This document shows positions 34,207 to 43,344 of a stretch of DNA of 64,000 nucleotides, piece by piece (position 1 is the stretch's first letter; the number at the start of each line of letters is the position of its first letter). Position numbers and translations under genes: made by a program. The stretch covers positions 111,509 to 175,508 of the forward strand of contig JAUMYM010000002.1 in NCBI GenBank assembly GCA_030528645.1, read 5' to 3'. Under the pieces are notes generated by a model. The model was not told the origin of the DNA. It worked only from the letters and a program-made list of their open reading frames with translations, and searched no databases. Source of the DNA: Erysipelotrichaceae bacterium. GTDB taxonomy: Bacteria; Bacillota_I; Bacilli_A; Erysipelotrichales; Erysipelotrichaceae.

Positions 34207-34947
34207 TTATTTCTCGTTTGTAAAACCTTGTTCTTTTAAACTATCTCGAACTTTAGTAGAAGAAACTGCTTTGTATACCGAAGCTACTGCTTCACTCCAA
34301 GAGCGTTGATTCTTACCGTTTGTGCGCTTACTCATATATTCTTTAATCGTCTCATCATATTCTTTTACATATAAATCACTATTCTGATTATACACATCCA
34401 CCGAAACCATTGCCTCATACGGAAGTCTAGGTTTCACCTCTTGTTTACCTTCTTCTACACCTATACACATCCCAAGCACAGGATATACATATTTTGGAAG
34501 CTCTAAAAGAGCAATGATTTCGTTTGGTTCATTTCGCACTCCCCCAATAGGAACAATGCCATACCCTAACGATTCTGCCGCATTCATCGCATTAGAAAAC
34601 GCAATTCCAACATCCACAGAGCCAACCATAATAGATTCAATAGATGTCGAGTGCTCAAATGAAAATCCATATTCTTCCATCTTTTTTGCAATTTTATAAT
34701 AATCCATTAAAAAAATCATAAAAACCGGAGCTTTCGCAATCCATGGCTGTCCACCACATAACTGCGCCAATTGTTCTTTCTTCACTTGATCTTTAACTAC
34801 TAAAAGGCTCCATTGTTGTCCATTAATCGATGAGGGTGCATGAATTGCACTTTCAATGATAGCCTGTAAATCTTTTTCTTTTACTTGTTCATCCGTATAA
34901 TTTCGAATACTGCGATGATTTTTTATCATCTGAATTAAATCTGTCAT
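34207..34947 (-). CDS. Nitroreductase family FMN oxidoreductase (NfsA-like)
   Basis: A 246-residue nitroreductase. It starts MTDLIQMIKNHRSIRNYTDEQV, with the FMN-binding HRSIRxY motif, then HAPSSINGQQWSLLVV and YGIVPIGGVRNEPNEI, which are typical of the NfsA/FRP branch. It reduces nitro compounds or quinones with NADPH in the cytoplasm. The C-terminal basic tail (MSKRTNGKNQRSW) also fits that branch. It stands alone, with a terminator on one side and the LMW phosphatase gene 48 bp away on the other. Confidence 0.92.
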   Translation of the reverse strand: MTDLIQMIKNHRSIRNYTDEQVKEKDLQAIIESAIHAPSSINGQQWSLLVVKDQVKKEQLAQLCGGQPWIAKAPVFMIFLMDYYKIAKKMEEYGFSFEHSTSIESIMVGSVDVGIAFSNAMNAAESLGYGIVPIGGVRNEPNEIIALLELPKYVYPVLGMCIGVEEGKQEVKPRLPYEAMVSVDVYNQNSDLYVKEYDETIKEYMSKRTNGKNQRSWSEAVASVYKAVSSTKVRDSLKEQGFTNEK

Positions 34948-34995
34948 ACCATACCTCCATATATTTATTATAGCTAGATAAAATCCTTGAAGCTA

Positions 34996-35469
34996 TTATA
35001 ATACACCATCAATAAGCTTATCAAAAAGAATAGCAATGTACTCAATTAATTCTTGATATGTCGTTTCAAAGTCACCGCTATACCAAGGATCTGCCACATT
35101 TTTATTTAGTCCTTTTGTATATGCAGCAATCTTATGAACTTTTTGATTACTATCTTCAAAGATTCTAGAAAGATTACGGATATTATTGTCATCCATGACA
35201 AAGAAATAATCCCAATCTGCATATTCATGACGTTTTACTTGTCTAGCACGTTTTCCCTTTAAAAGCGTACTTGCATCATAGCCGTGTCGATTCAATACCT
35301 TCATCGTTCTAGCATCCGGCTCATTACCTAGTTCTTCACAACTTATCGCACAAGATGCCACTGCTATCTTATCTTGAAGTCCTCTTTTTATAATCATATC
35401 TTTCGCAATCGCTTCTGCCATGGTTGAACGACAAATATTGCCATGACACACAAACATAATTTTAATCAT
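34996..35469 (-). CDS. Low-molecular-weight protein tyrosine phosphatase
   Basis: A 157-residue LMW-PTP. The catalytic P-loop is VCHGNICRST with Cys8 and Arg14, and the general acid lies in VADPWYSGDFETTY (Asp of the DPW motif). It could dephosphorylate tyrosine kinases that control capsule or wall synthesis, or act as an arginine phosphatase. No kinase gene is visible in the window. AGGAG precedes the ATG. Confidence 0.93.
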   Translation of the reverse strand: MIKIMFVCHGNICRSTMAEAIAKDMIIKRGLQDKIAVASCAISCEELGNEPDARTMKVLNRHGYDASTLLKGKRARQVKRHEYADWDYFFVMDDNNIRNLSRIFEDSNQKVHKIAAYTKGLNKNVADPWYSGDFETTYQELIEYIAILFDKLIDGVL

Positions 35470-35498
35470 ATTAACTCCTATTATTTATGAAACTTATT

Positions 35499-36177
35499 TC
35501 ACCAAAAGTTTAAAACTATATCTTGTTTTACTTTTGGTTTTCTTGCTTCTCTATACCAATGAAATACTTCCGCTACTGTATATGCAAAGATTGATCTTGA
35601 TTTCACTTTTGGATTTTCATTTTTATTTTCAATGTATTGATTACGAACTTCATTCCAATAATTATTCTTTTTTAGCCATTCTATTTTATATTGTAGGTCA
35701 TAAAAACTATTTGATCGCTCTTGCCAGATATAAGAATTACTTTTTTATTGAGTTTTATATACCAATGATTCCAATTTCCATCTTCATCTTCAAATTCATC
35801 TACCACTGCAAAATCACAACTATGCTTAATACAAGATTTTGCTTTGTCTTTCACCTTAATAGTGAGTACACTTGTACTATCTTCAACTGTAGCATATCCA
35901 TGCTTCTTAACAAATTTATCAATGGATTTTCGAATTTCCATACGTATATATTTTGGTTTGTAATCATCAACATTATCCACATAAATATTTACATCAAAAT
36001 CATATCCAACATTTGTTTTTTTGTCTCGTGTAATCATATTACGTGCCGCACTCCCTACAAACTTAAAACGTATTGTAAATTTTTTGCTTAAATCTCTTTT
36101 TACATCTTGTAGAAGTTTTATGATTTTTTCTTCTCTGGTATATACTCTACTTTTTTTACATATTCAAAATGATACAT
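35499..36177 (-). pseudogene. Nucleotidyltransferase-fold gene broken by two frameshifts
   Basis: The start at 36177 opens a frame that closes after about 19 codons; a second frame (to 35681) and a third (stop 35499-35501) carry the rest. Adding one A in each of two A-runs (36151-36157 and 35741-35746 on the minus strand) restores one protein of about 225 residues. The joined protein has a nucleotidyltransferase pattern: FKFVGSAARN, YDFDVNIYV and CDFAVV. Its C-terminal half is helical and charged (YKIEWLKKNNYWNEV, SRSIFAYTVAEVFHWY). Two equal single-base losses in homopolymers could be real decay or sequencing errors. Confidence 0.75.
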
Positions 36178-36296
36178 AATTAAATCCTTTCTTTGCCCAT
36201 ACCGCCCATTCAACTTTAAAGTTAAATCATAATATGATATAGAATTTTAACTGAATAGTCAATATATCATTTATACAATTCTTAAATTCTTAAATT

Positions 36297-37241
36297 TTAA
36301 TCGTTCATTTTCTTCCAGCATTTTTCTTTTAAGAATACACTCATTCCTTGTATATCGGCATTTTCATAATACTCAACCAGTTTCTTCTTAAACTCTGTAA
36401 CATGATTTTCAGGAATAACAAGGATTCCCAATCCATGAGAAATCATAAAATGATTCACAAAGATGATGGATGCTCGTTTATTCCCATCAAGAAAGATTTG
36501 CGTTCGCATACAATACATACAAAGTTCAATGGCTTTATCAATAAGTTCTTTGTTTGACTTTACAATTGCATTCATCGTTTCTATAACAATGGGTTCTATA
36601 GGTAATGGTGGAATATAGCTGGTACCACCAATACTGACCGGAACCCCTCTAATCCTTCCACCATCATGAAAGAATCCTTCATTGACCAATTTAGCTATAT
36701 GTGACAATAAATAGTAGTTACTATCCGCTTGTATGACATCTTTATCAAGGATAAACTCCCATGCATGTTTTAAATTAAGAATCTTTTGTACATCACTAGC
36801 TGACATTCCATTTACAGTACCATTTTCTATGATTTCTTCTGTTTGTGGAAACGTTGTAGCAACTCCCTCCAAAATAGCTTGATCATAGATATTTCCCTTC
36901 ATATTCGCTCTTGCAAAATCTAGATTCATCAACACATCTAATGAAAGTTCTTCTGATACATAACCATTTTTAGTTAGTTCTTTATCAACACGACGAATCT
37001 GTTTTTTTAATTCTCGCACTTCTTTAAAATTACGAAGTAAAAGTTGATACAATTCATCCGAATATATATCAACATAAGTGGATGTCAATTTCCCTTTAAC
37101 TCTTTTTCTAATATATAGATATTTTCCACTCGTATTTTCTTTAACTTCAGGAGACCCATCATAAGGAATCAAGCTTAAACGAGCTTGATAATCTGCCTTT
37201 TCCTGAAGTAATTTCTGTATAATATTAAATGTATTGTTCAT
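36297..37241 (-). CDS. Fic/DOC family protein with non-canonical active site
   Basis: A 314-residue Fic protein. An N-terminal domain (YLYIRKRVKGKLTSTYVDIYS, then a coiled basic helix about residues 60-95) precedes the Fic fold. The active-site loop is QIFLDGNKRAS (residues 248-258): the usual HxFxxGN catalytic His is Gln248, so classic AMP transfer may be lost or altered. A possible inhibitory element is AILEGVATT, with Glu125, although the usual Ser/Thr four residues before is Gln121. A set of four GGGAAC/GTTCCC repeats lies directly upstream and could be an autoregulatory operator. Confidence 0.88.
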   Translation of the reverse strand: MNNTFNIIQKLLQEKADYQARLSLIPYDGSPEVKENTSGKYLYIRKRVKGKLTSTYVDIYSDELYQLLLRNFKEVRELKKQIRRVDKELTKNGYVSEELSLDVLMNLDFARANMKGNIYDQAILEGVATTFPQTEEIIENGTVNGMSASDVQKILNLKHAWEFILDKDVIQADSNYYLLSHIAKLVNEGFFHDGGRIRGVPVSIGGTSYIPPLPIEPIVIETMNAIVKSNKELIDKAIELCMYCMRTQIFLDGNKRASIIFVNHFMISHGLGILVIPENHVTEFKKKLVEYYENADIQGMSVFLKEKCWKKMND

Positions 37242-37257
37242 CTTCTTAAACCTCTTA

Positions 37258-37360
37258 TAGGGAACTTTCCTATCAAAATAATAACAAAAAGTTCCCTACA
37301 AAACAATATTTTAGGGAACTTTTAAAGATATTTATATACAAAATGTTCCCTAAAATATAC
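37258..37360. repeat. Four-copy GGGAAC/GTTCCC repeat upstream of the Fic gene
   Basis: Copies at 37260-37265 (GGGAAC), 37291-37296 (GTTCCC), 37313-37318 (GGGAAC) and 37344-37349 (GTTCCC), each extended by flanking A/T (TAGGGAACTTT and its complement). They form two inverted pairs with the same 31-bp offset and 22 bp between pairs. The cluster covers the promoter region of the Fic gene (start 37241). Confidence 0.75.
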
Positions 37361-37378
37361 GACTTAACACTTCTTTAC

Positions 37379-37408
37379 AAAAAAGACAATGATTTCTCAC
37401 TGTCTTTT
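37379..37408 (-). terminator. Terminator after the lipoprotein gene
   Basis: AAAAGACA (37381-37388) pairs with TGTCTTTT (37401-37408), with partly paired inner bases. On the minus strand the stem is followed by TTTTTT-type sequence, just past the stop codon at 37414. Confidence 0.7.
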
Positions 37409-37413
37409 AAAAA

Positions 37414-37974
37414 TTATTCTTTATTCCAACAAGGCATTTGTTCGCCATAGTAATAACCAAAGAAGTCATCTTTTACCTTACTTAAGTTAGCGAACTCCTC
37501 ATCTGTCAATGCATAAATATAATCAGTAGTACCATCATATAATTTTACAAATTTACTAGAATAAACATAAATCGTTTTATTTAAACCAGGACTTGTAATC
37601 TTAAATCCAAATACAACATCTTTCGCATTTAACGTTGCTTTTTCTTCTGTTTTTCCATCGAAGCCAGCTAATAATTCACTATACGCTTTTCCTAAATCTT
37701 GAATCGCTGTTGTATACGTTTCTTTATCCTTAGCTAATACATCCGCTGCACATGCTTCTTTTGATGCAAAACCATCAATAAATGAAACATCTTGCAAGCT
37801 GATTACTTCCAATTCATCCGGACTTTGTTCTGTCAAAGACATAAAGAATGCCTTGTCTTTTGTTTCTACCAACTCTTTCGCTAATACACTCGGTTTAAAC
37901 TTTGCTGTTTTTGTAGTGCTACAACCTGTTACCAATAACATTGCTGTTGCACATAAAAGTAATAATTTCTTCAT
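37414..37974 (-). CDS. Lipoprotein of unknown function
   Basis: A 186-residue protein with a lipoprotein signal and lipobox LVTGC (Cys18), then an outer domain with many Lys and Asp/Glu and short beta strands (VVFGFKITSPGLNKTIYVYSSKFVKLYDG). No domain was recognised. It is the last gene of the uvrA-hprK-lgt-osmC direction, 32 bp after osmC, and ends at a terminator. Lipidation would depend on the Lgt encoded two genes upstream. Confidence 0.75.
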   Translation of the reverse strand: MKKLLLLCATAMLLVTGCSTTKTAKFKPSVLAKELVETKDKAFFMSLTEQSPDELEVISLQDVSFIDGFASKEACAADVLAKDKETYTTAIQDLGKAYSELLAGFDGKTEEKATLNAKDVVFGFKITSPGLNKTIYVYSSKFVKLYDGTTDYIYALTDEEFANLSKVKDDFFGYYYGEQMPCWNKE

Positions 37975-38006
37975 TTTTCCTCCCGTACTCTTTACGAGTT
38001 ACTCAC

Positions 38007-38423
38007 TTATTTTATTATATTTTTTTTGAAATGAAAATCATTATTATTACAAATTACTTCAATATCCGCAAACATATCCGCCACATGCTTAATCATTTGA
38101 AACATACTGCAATGTAAACAAGCCAAATGAAACGCTTCTTTCACTATATTGGGATCATCTTTGCTACAACATTTACATACAATCGTAACTTCTTCCAATG
38201 TCGTTGGTACACTACTACGTTTTACACCATCAACTGTAATATTGGCATCATACACCTTTACATTCAAAACTTCCAGTTCATCTAAAAAAGTCGCATATAA
38301 ACAGCTCCCTAACGCTGCAAAGGTAAAATCATAAGGCAGAAAGTAATCTTTTCCAATTGCAATGGTTTGATTGTTTTTACTAAAGCTTCCTTCAAAATCT
38401 TCTTTAAATTCTAAAGTAACCAT
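38007..38423 (-). CDS. OsmC family protein
   Basis: A 138-residue OsmC/Ohr-fold protein. The two reactive cysteines appear in ALGSCLYATFLDEL (N-terminal) and CLHCSMFQMIKHVADM (C-terminal), with VDGVKRSSVPTTLEEV between them. Such proteins reduce organic hydroperoxides with a thiol pair. It is directly adjacent to lgt with no gap. Extra cysteines (VCKCCSKDD) are unusual and could bind metal. Whether it is an Ohr, OsmC or YhfA-type protein is not resolved. Confidence 0.85.
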   Translation of the reverse strand: MVTLEFKEDFEGSFSKNNQTIAIGKDYFLPYDFTFAALGSCLYATFLDELEVLNVKVYDANITVDGVKRSSVPTTLEEVTIVCKCCSKDDPNIVKEAFHLACLHCSMFQMIKHVADMFADIEVICNNNDFHFKKNIIK

Positions 38424-39512
38424 TTAGACCTCATTGTATGTAAAATGAATATTTTGTTTTAAAATACCATGAATCTTATTTAAATCATTAATGACTTGAT
38501 TCTTAGCCGGAACATGATACCCTACCGTATATAAACCTAGGCTTGTTCCTTGTTTTAACAATGCTTCTTCATCACTTACCAAAATAAATTCATCATGACT
38601 AATCTTATGTTCTTTGATATATTCTTTTAAGTCTTTATCTAAGATGCCTACTTGATATTCTTTCTTTAAGTTATCATAAACCACTTGATCCATGTGGGTT
38701 ACCTTAAATAAAATATAAGGTTTACGTTTTTTAATAAATCGATCAAAGAGCCCACTATAACCCAAGATAGCTACAATGATAAATGCTAAAGATGTCATCT
38801 GTGCCATTTTTAATGGACCGATATATAAACTATCGGTACGGAAACTTTCTACATAGATACGAATAATACCATAGGCAAGTAAGTAACTATACGCCAAATG
38901 CCCTCGTTTTACCTTAAAGAAACGACGGTACACAAACTTAATCAATAACCAAGCAATCAAACAACCCATAGACTCCATAAAGAACGTTGGTAAATGATAA
39001 TTACCTTGAATATACATTCCTTGTTTAATAAAACTTGGGAAATATTGATAAAAACTTTCCGGCACAATCGGACCAAACGCTTCTTGATTAATAAAGTTCG
39101 CCCATCGTCCAATAAATGAAGCAATTAAAATATTAGGTGCAATCGCATCTGCCATACGTAAAAAACTAATATTACGTTTCTTTAAAAACCAATAAGCAAA
39201 TAGTGCCCCAAAGACTAAACCACCTTGAATGGCTAATCCCCCTTCATACACCTTTAATAAGTTAATCGGATTGAAAAAATAATATTTAAAATCATAAAAC
39301 ACACAAAACCACAAACGTGCTCCCACTAAACCAACACCAAAGGTATAGACAAAAAAGTCCTCCATGATGTTTTTTTCATATCCAAATTTTTTAAATTCTT
39401 GTAGGGATAAATAATACGTCATAATGGCAGCAAATAAAATAATAATTGCATACCACTTAATCTCAAGTGTACCAAAGGAAACCACTGTTTTCATATCTGG
39501 AAATAAATTCAT
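38424..39512 (-). CDS. lgt: Prolipoprotein diacylglyceryl transferase with C-terminal extension
   Basis: A 362-residue Lgt. Membrane helices and family blocks are present: YEGGLAIQGGLVFGALFAYWF and the signature GRWANFINQEAFG (canonical GRxGNFxNxExxG, with Ala for the second Gly). It transfers diacylglycerol to the lipobox Cys of prolipoproteins. Typical length is about 260-280; here some 80 extra residues (about 275-362) form a soluble alpha/beta tail beginning YILFKVTHMDQVVYDNLKKE. It is 9 bp after hprK, a pairing conserved in Firmicutes. Confidence 0.93.
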   Translation of the reverse strand: MNLFPDMKTVVSFGTLEIKWYAIIILFAAIMTYYLSLQEFKKFGYEKNIMEDFFVYTFGVGLVGARLWFCVFYDFKYYFFNPINLLKVYEGGLAIQGGLVFGALFAYWFLKKRNISFLRMADAIAPNILIASFIGRWANFINQEAFGPIVPESFYQYFPSFIKQGMYIQGNYHLPTFFMESMGCLIAWLLIKFVYRRFFKVKRGHLAYSYLLAYGIIRIYVESFRTDSLYIGPLKMAQMTSLAFIIVAILGYSGLFDRFIKKRKPYILFKVTHMDQVVYDNLKKEYQVGILDKDLKEYIKEHKISHDEFILVSDEEALLKQGTSLGLYTVGYHVPAKNQVINDLNKIHGILKQNIHFTYNEV

Positions 39513-39521
39513 AGTCTTATT

Positions 39522-40472
39522 CTACCCATTTCTTTGTCTTTCTTTTTCAATATTTTCTAACACACGTTTTTCAAACTCTTTGGCACTATTAAAGCCAATT
39601 TGTTTTAAACGGAAATTTGTAACTGCCGATTCAACAAGCACTCCCATTGATCGCCCTTCTTTAACCGGAAGATCCAACTTGGGAACATGAACACCTAAAA
39701 TATCCATATAACGTTCATCTTCAATACCTAAACGATCAAATTCAATTTTAGAATCAAACTTTTGTAAATAAATTACCAAATCAATTTTGGTCTTATCCAA
39801 AATCGCACTGGCACCAAACATCTTACCCACATCAATGACCCCTATTCCTCGAATTTCCAGCATTCCCTGCAACAATTCATGTGGTTGACCAACTAGGGAA
39901 TTATGAATACGGAAAACATCGACACGATCATCTGCGACTAAGACATGACCTTTTTTGATTAACTCTAGGGCAATTTCCGATTTCCCCATACCGGATTCTC
40001 CACTCAACAATACCCCAATCCCATACACATTTACCAATACACCATGCAATGAGTCTGTATCCGCTAATTTCTCATCCAGAAAACTAATCAAGTCAACCAT
40101 ACAACGGAACGTTGGAAGCTCTGTTTGTAAAATAGGAAAATTACGGTGTTGAGCAATCTCCATCAACAACGGATGACATTGACGATTACGAGTAATGATA
40201 ATACATGGCGTATACGCATCCGTTAAAAACTCAAAACGCTCACGTAATACATGTTCTTCTAACGTTTCAATATATGCCTGCTCCTTATCCCCAATAATTA
40301 CAATACGCTTTGGCTCTGTATGTTTATAAAACCCTGCCAACTCTAAACCCGGACGATTGACATCAGGAACAATCACCCAACGATCTAATGCCTCTTCATT
40401 ACCACAAATGACATTGAAATTAAAATATTCTTTAATTTCACGAATTCTTACTTTTCCTTCAAAATTTTCCAT
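39522..40472 (-). CDS. hprK: HPr kinase/phosphorylase
   Basis: A 316-residue HprK. The Walker A is GESGMGKSEIALELIKKGHVL (about residues 158 on), followed by ADDRVDVF, the HPr-binding signature LEIRGIGVIDVGKMFG and LDLPVKEGRSMGVLVESAV. It phosphorylates Ser46 of HPr and so drives CcpA-dependent catabolite repression, which links to the CRE-like sites in this window (32527, 50176). The gene starts 1 bp after uvrA and precedes lgt. Length and motifs are normal. Confidence 0.96.
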   Translation of the reverse strand: MENFEGKVRIREIKEYFNFNVICGNEEALDRWVIVPDVNRPGLELAGFYKHTEPKRIVIIGDKEQAYIETLEEHVLRERFEFLTDAYTPCIIITRNRQCHPLLMEIAQHRNFPILQTELPTFRCMVDLISFLDEKLADTDSLHGVLVNVYGIGVLLSGESGMGKSEIALELIKKGHVLVADDRVDVFRIHNSLVGQPHELLQGMLEIRGIGVIDVGKMFGASAILDKTKIDLVIYLQKFDSKIEFDRLGIEDERYMDILGVHVPKLDLPVKEGRSMGVLVESAVTNFRLKQIGFNSAKEFEKRVLENIEKERQRNG

Positions 40473-40473
40473 C

Positions 40474-43290
40474 TTATAACACCTTCTTCAAATATTGTCC
40501 TGTAAAGCTTTCTTTGATTTTACTTACTTCTTCAGGCGTTCCTTTCGCTACAATTTGACCTCCACCATCGCCACCCAATGGACCAAGGTCAATAATATAA
40601 TCCGCATTTTTAATAATATCCAGATTATGTTCAATAATAATAACCGTATCCCCATTGGCTTCAATGCGTTTTAATACCTTTAATAACTTCGCTACATCAT
40701 GAGTATGTAACCCTGTTGTTGGCTCATCCAAAACAAACATGGTTTTCCCTGTTGCCTTTTTTTGCAGTTCACTTGCCAGCTTGACACGTTGTGCTTCTCC
40801 ACCACTTAAAGTTGTTGCGCTTTGTCCAAGTTTTAGATAGCCTAAACCGACATCGTTTAACGTTTCTAGTTTATTTTTAATTTTTGCAATATTACCAAAG
40901 AACACCAACGCATCTTCAATGGTCATCTCTAAAATATCATAAATACTCTTCTCTTTGTATTTCACTTCAAGTGTCTCTTCATTATAACGAGCCCCATGAC
41001 ATTGACTACAAGGAACATAAACATCCGGTAAAAAATGCATAGAAATACGCTTTAGCCCATCTCCTTGACAGGCTTCACATCGTCCACCTTTCACATTAAA
41101 AGAGAAACGACCTTTATCATACCCCTTTAATTTCGCCAATGGTGTTAATGCGAATAAATCTCGAATATCATCAAACACCCCTGTATACGTAGCCGGATTG
41201 GAACGTGGCGTACGACCAATTGGATCTTGGTCAATCTCAATAACTTTATCAATATGTTCTAAACCCTTAATACTTTTATATTTACCGGGCTTTACACGCA
41301 CATGCCCCAGATACTGCTTAGCCGCCTTACAGATAATTTCATTCACTAACGTCGATTTTCCACTACCACTTACACCGGTTACCACACACATCGTACCAAG
41401 TGGAATCTTAACATCAACATCTTTTAAGTTATTTTCACTGGCTTTTTTGACTTCTATGAATTTGCCATTTCCCTTACTACGCTTCTTAGGATACTCAATC
41501 TTCAATGTTCCTTTTAGATATTGCCCCGTAATCGAATTTGGATTTTCCATGACTTCTTGCGGAGTACCCACCGCCATAACTTGACCCCCTGCAAGACCTG
41601 CCGCAGGACCAATATCAACAATGTAATCCGATTCCATCATCGTTTCTTCATCATGTTCCACGACAATCAAGGAATTTCCTAAATCACGCATATTCTTTAA
41701 CGTTTGAATTAACTTCGCATTATCTTTTTGATGCAATCCTATAGAAGGTTCATCTAAGACATATAAAACACCGGTTAACTTAGAACCGATTTGAGTAGCC
41801 AGACGAATACGCTGAGCCTCTCCACCACTTAAAGTACCGGCAAAGCGATCTAAAGTAATATAACCTAAACCAACATCATTTAAGAATGTTAAACGATTGG
41901 TAATTTCCGCAATCACTAACCTTGCAATTTCCATTTGTGTTTCATTTAATTTTACTTCCTGAATCCATGTTAAGGCTTTTTCAATGGATAAGTGTGTAAA
42001 ATCATGAATACTGAAATCATTTACTTTCACCGATAAAGCAACTTCATTTAAACGTTTTCCTAAACAAGTCTTACACGTTGTTTCCATAATAAAGGTTTGA
42101 TACCATTCTTTTGAAAAATTAGAGTTGGTTTCAAAGAAACGACGTTCAATTAAGGTCTTTACGCCTTCAATATACTCCTTACGAATGTATTTGTTTCCAC
42201 TATTAGAATGAATCTCATACTTAATTTCTTCATCAGAACCCACTAAAATCATTTCCAACTCTTTCTTAGTAAAGTCTTTCAATGGTTTATCTAAATCAAT
42301 CTTATAATGACGACATAAGATTTCAAACTTCTGCCACTCTAAATTCGTCGTATTTACAATATTTTTATAATAACGAATACCACCTTCATGGATACTTAAA
42401 CGATCATCCGGAATCAAAAGCTCTACATCCACTTCTTGCGTAATACCTAAACCTTTACATTGATGACAAGCACCAAGAGGACTATTAAAAGAAAACAAGC
42501 GAGGCTCTAAATTAGGCACACTAAAGCCACAATGTGGACAACTGTAATTACTTGAAAATAAAGTCTCTTCTTCTTTACACTTTACAATCGCTAAACCATT
42601 TGCCAATTTTAAACACGTTTCTAAAGAATCATGTAGACGACTACGAATATCTTCTTTTTTTATAATGCGATCTACTACGACACTAATCGTATGATTTTTA
42701 TTCTTTTCTAAACTTGGTGCTTCTTCAATTAACACCAACTCTTGATCGATATAACAACGTACATAACCATCTTTAAACAATTTATCCAACAACTCTTTAT
42801 GTGTTCCTTTACTACGACGTACAACCGGTGCTAGAATTTCCAATCTTGATCCATCTTCCAACAACATAATGCGATCAATCATTTGCAATATGGTTTGTGA
42901 TTCAATAGGCTCATGATGAATCGGACAAAAAGGCGTGCCTATACGCGCCCAAAACAAACGTAAATAATCATAGATTTCTGTTACTGTCCCTACGGTCGAA
43001 CGCGGATTATTACTCGTTGTTTTTTGATCAATGGAAATTGCCGGAGATAACCCTTCAATCAAATCGACATCCGGTTTTTCCACTCCACCTAAAAACTGAC
43101 GAGCATACGCAGACAAAGACTCTACATAACGTCGTTGTCCTTCCGCATAAATCGTATCAAAGGCAAGTGACGTCTTTCCCGAACCCGATAAGCCCGTCAT
43201 AATTACTAATTTATTACGAGGAATCTCTAAGTCAATATTCTTTAAGTTATTTACTCGAGCTCCTTTAATTACTATTTTATCTTGCTTCAT
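40474..43290 (-). CDS. uvrA: Excinuclease ABC subunit A
   Basis: A 938-residue UvrA with two ABC modules: Walker [15 protein letters not shown] (about residues 33-46) and [13 protein letters not shown] in the second half; signatures [12 protein letters not shown] and [12 protein letters not shown]; zinc modules CPHCGFSV...CHQCKG and CEACQGDG...CSQCHG. It recognises bulky DNA lesions with UvrB. It leads the uvrA-hprK-lgt-osmC unit; an extended -10 promoter lies just upstream. uvrB is not in the window. Confidence 0.97.
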   Translation of the reverse strand: MKQDKIVIKGARVNNLKNIDLEIPRNKLVIMTGLSGSGKTSLAFDTIYAEGQRRYVESLSAYARQFLGGVEKPDVDLIEGLSPAISIDQKTTSNNPRSTVGTVTEIYDYLRLFWARIGTPFCPIHHEPIESQTILQMIDRIMLLEDGSRLEILAPVVRRSKGTHKELLDKLFKDGYVRCYIDQELVLIEEAPSLEKNKNHTISVVVDRIIKKEDIRSRLHDSLETCLKLANGLAIVKCKEEETLFSSNYSCPHCGFSVPNLEPRLFSFNSPLGACHQCKGLGITQEVDVELLIPDDRLSIHEGGIRYYKNIVNTTNLEWQKFEILCRHYKIDLDKPLKDFTKKELEMILVGSDEEIKYEIHSNSGNKYIRKEYIEGVKTLIERRFFETNSNFSKEWYQTFIMETTCKTCLGKRLNEVALSVKVNDFSIHDFTHLSIEKALTWIQEVKLNETQMEIARLVIAEITNRLTFLNDVGLGYITLDRFAGTLSGGEAQRIRLATQIGSKLTGVLYVLDEPSIGLHQKDNAKLIQTLKNMRDLGNSLIVVEHDEETMMESDYIVDIGPAAGLAGGQVMAVGTPQEVMENPNSITGQYLKGTLKIEYPKKRSKGNGKFIEVKKASENNLKDVDVKIPLGTMCVVTGVSGSGKSTLVNEIICKAAKQYLGHVRVKPGKYKSIKGLEHIDKVIEIDQDPIGRTPRSNPATYTGVFDDIRDLFALTPLAKLKGYDKGRFSFNVKGGRCEACQGDGLKRISMHFLPDVYVPCSQCHGARYNEETLEVKYKEKSIYDILEMTIEDALVFFGNIAKIKNKLETLNDVGLGYLKLGQSATTLSGGEAQRVKLASELQKKATGKTMFVLDEPTTGLHTHDVAKLLKVLKRIEANGDTVIIIEHNLDIIKNADYIIDLGPLGGDGGGQIVAKGTPEEVSKIKESFTGQYLKKVL

Positions 43291-43312
43291 ACTTTACCTC
43301 TAAATCACCTCA

Positions 43313-43321
43313 ATTATAGCA
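43313..43321 (-). promoter_or_regulatory. Extended -10 promoter of the uvrA operon
   Basis: On the minus strand, TGC-TATAAT (extended -10), about 22 bp upstream of the ATG at 43290; no clear -35 was found. Confidence 0.55.
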
Positions 43322-43344
43322 CACTCACACAAAAGCCATGATAC

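Noticed and set aside
35534..36091. Long plus-strand open frame over the broken nucleotidyltransferase gene
   Set aside because: It is Phe/Ile/Tyr-rich and antisense to a recognisable, restorable protein; an artefact of AT-rich sequence.
35499..36177. Programmed ribosomal frameshifting at the two A-runs
   Set aside because: No slippery heptamer with downstream stem or upstream Shine-Dalgarno stimulator is apparent, and two events in one short gene would be needed.
37258..37360. CRISPR-like array upstream of the Fic gene
   Set aside because: Copies alternate in orientation and are only 6-15 bp long with fixed A/T spacers; this is an operator-type repeat, not a CRISPR.
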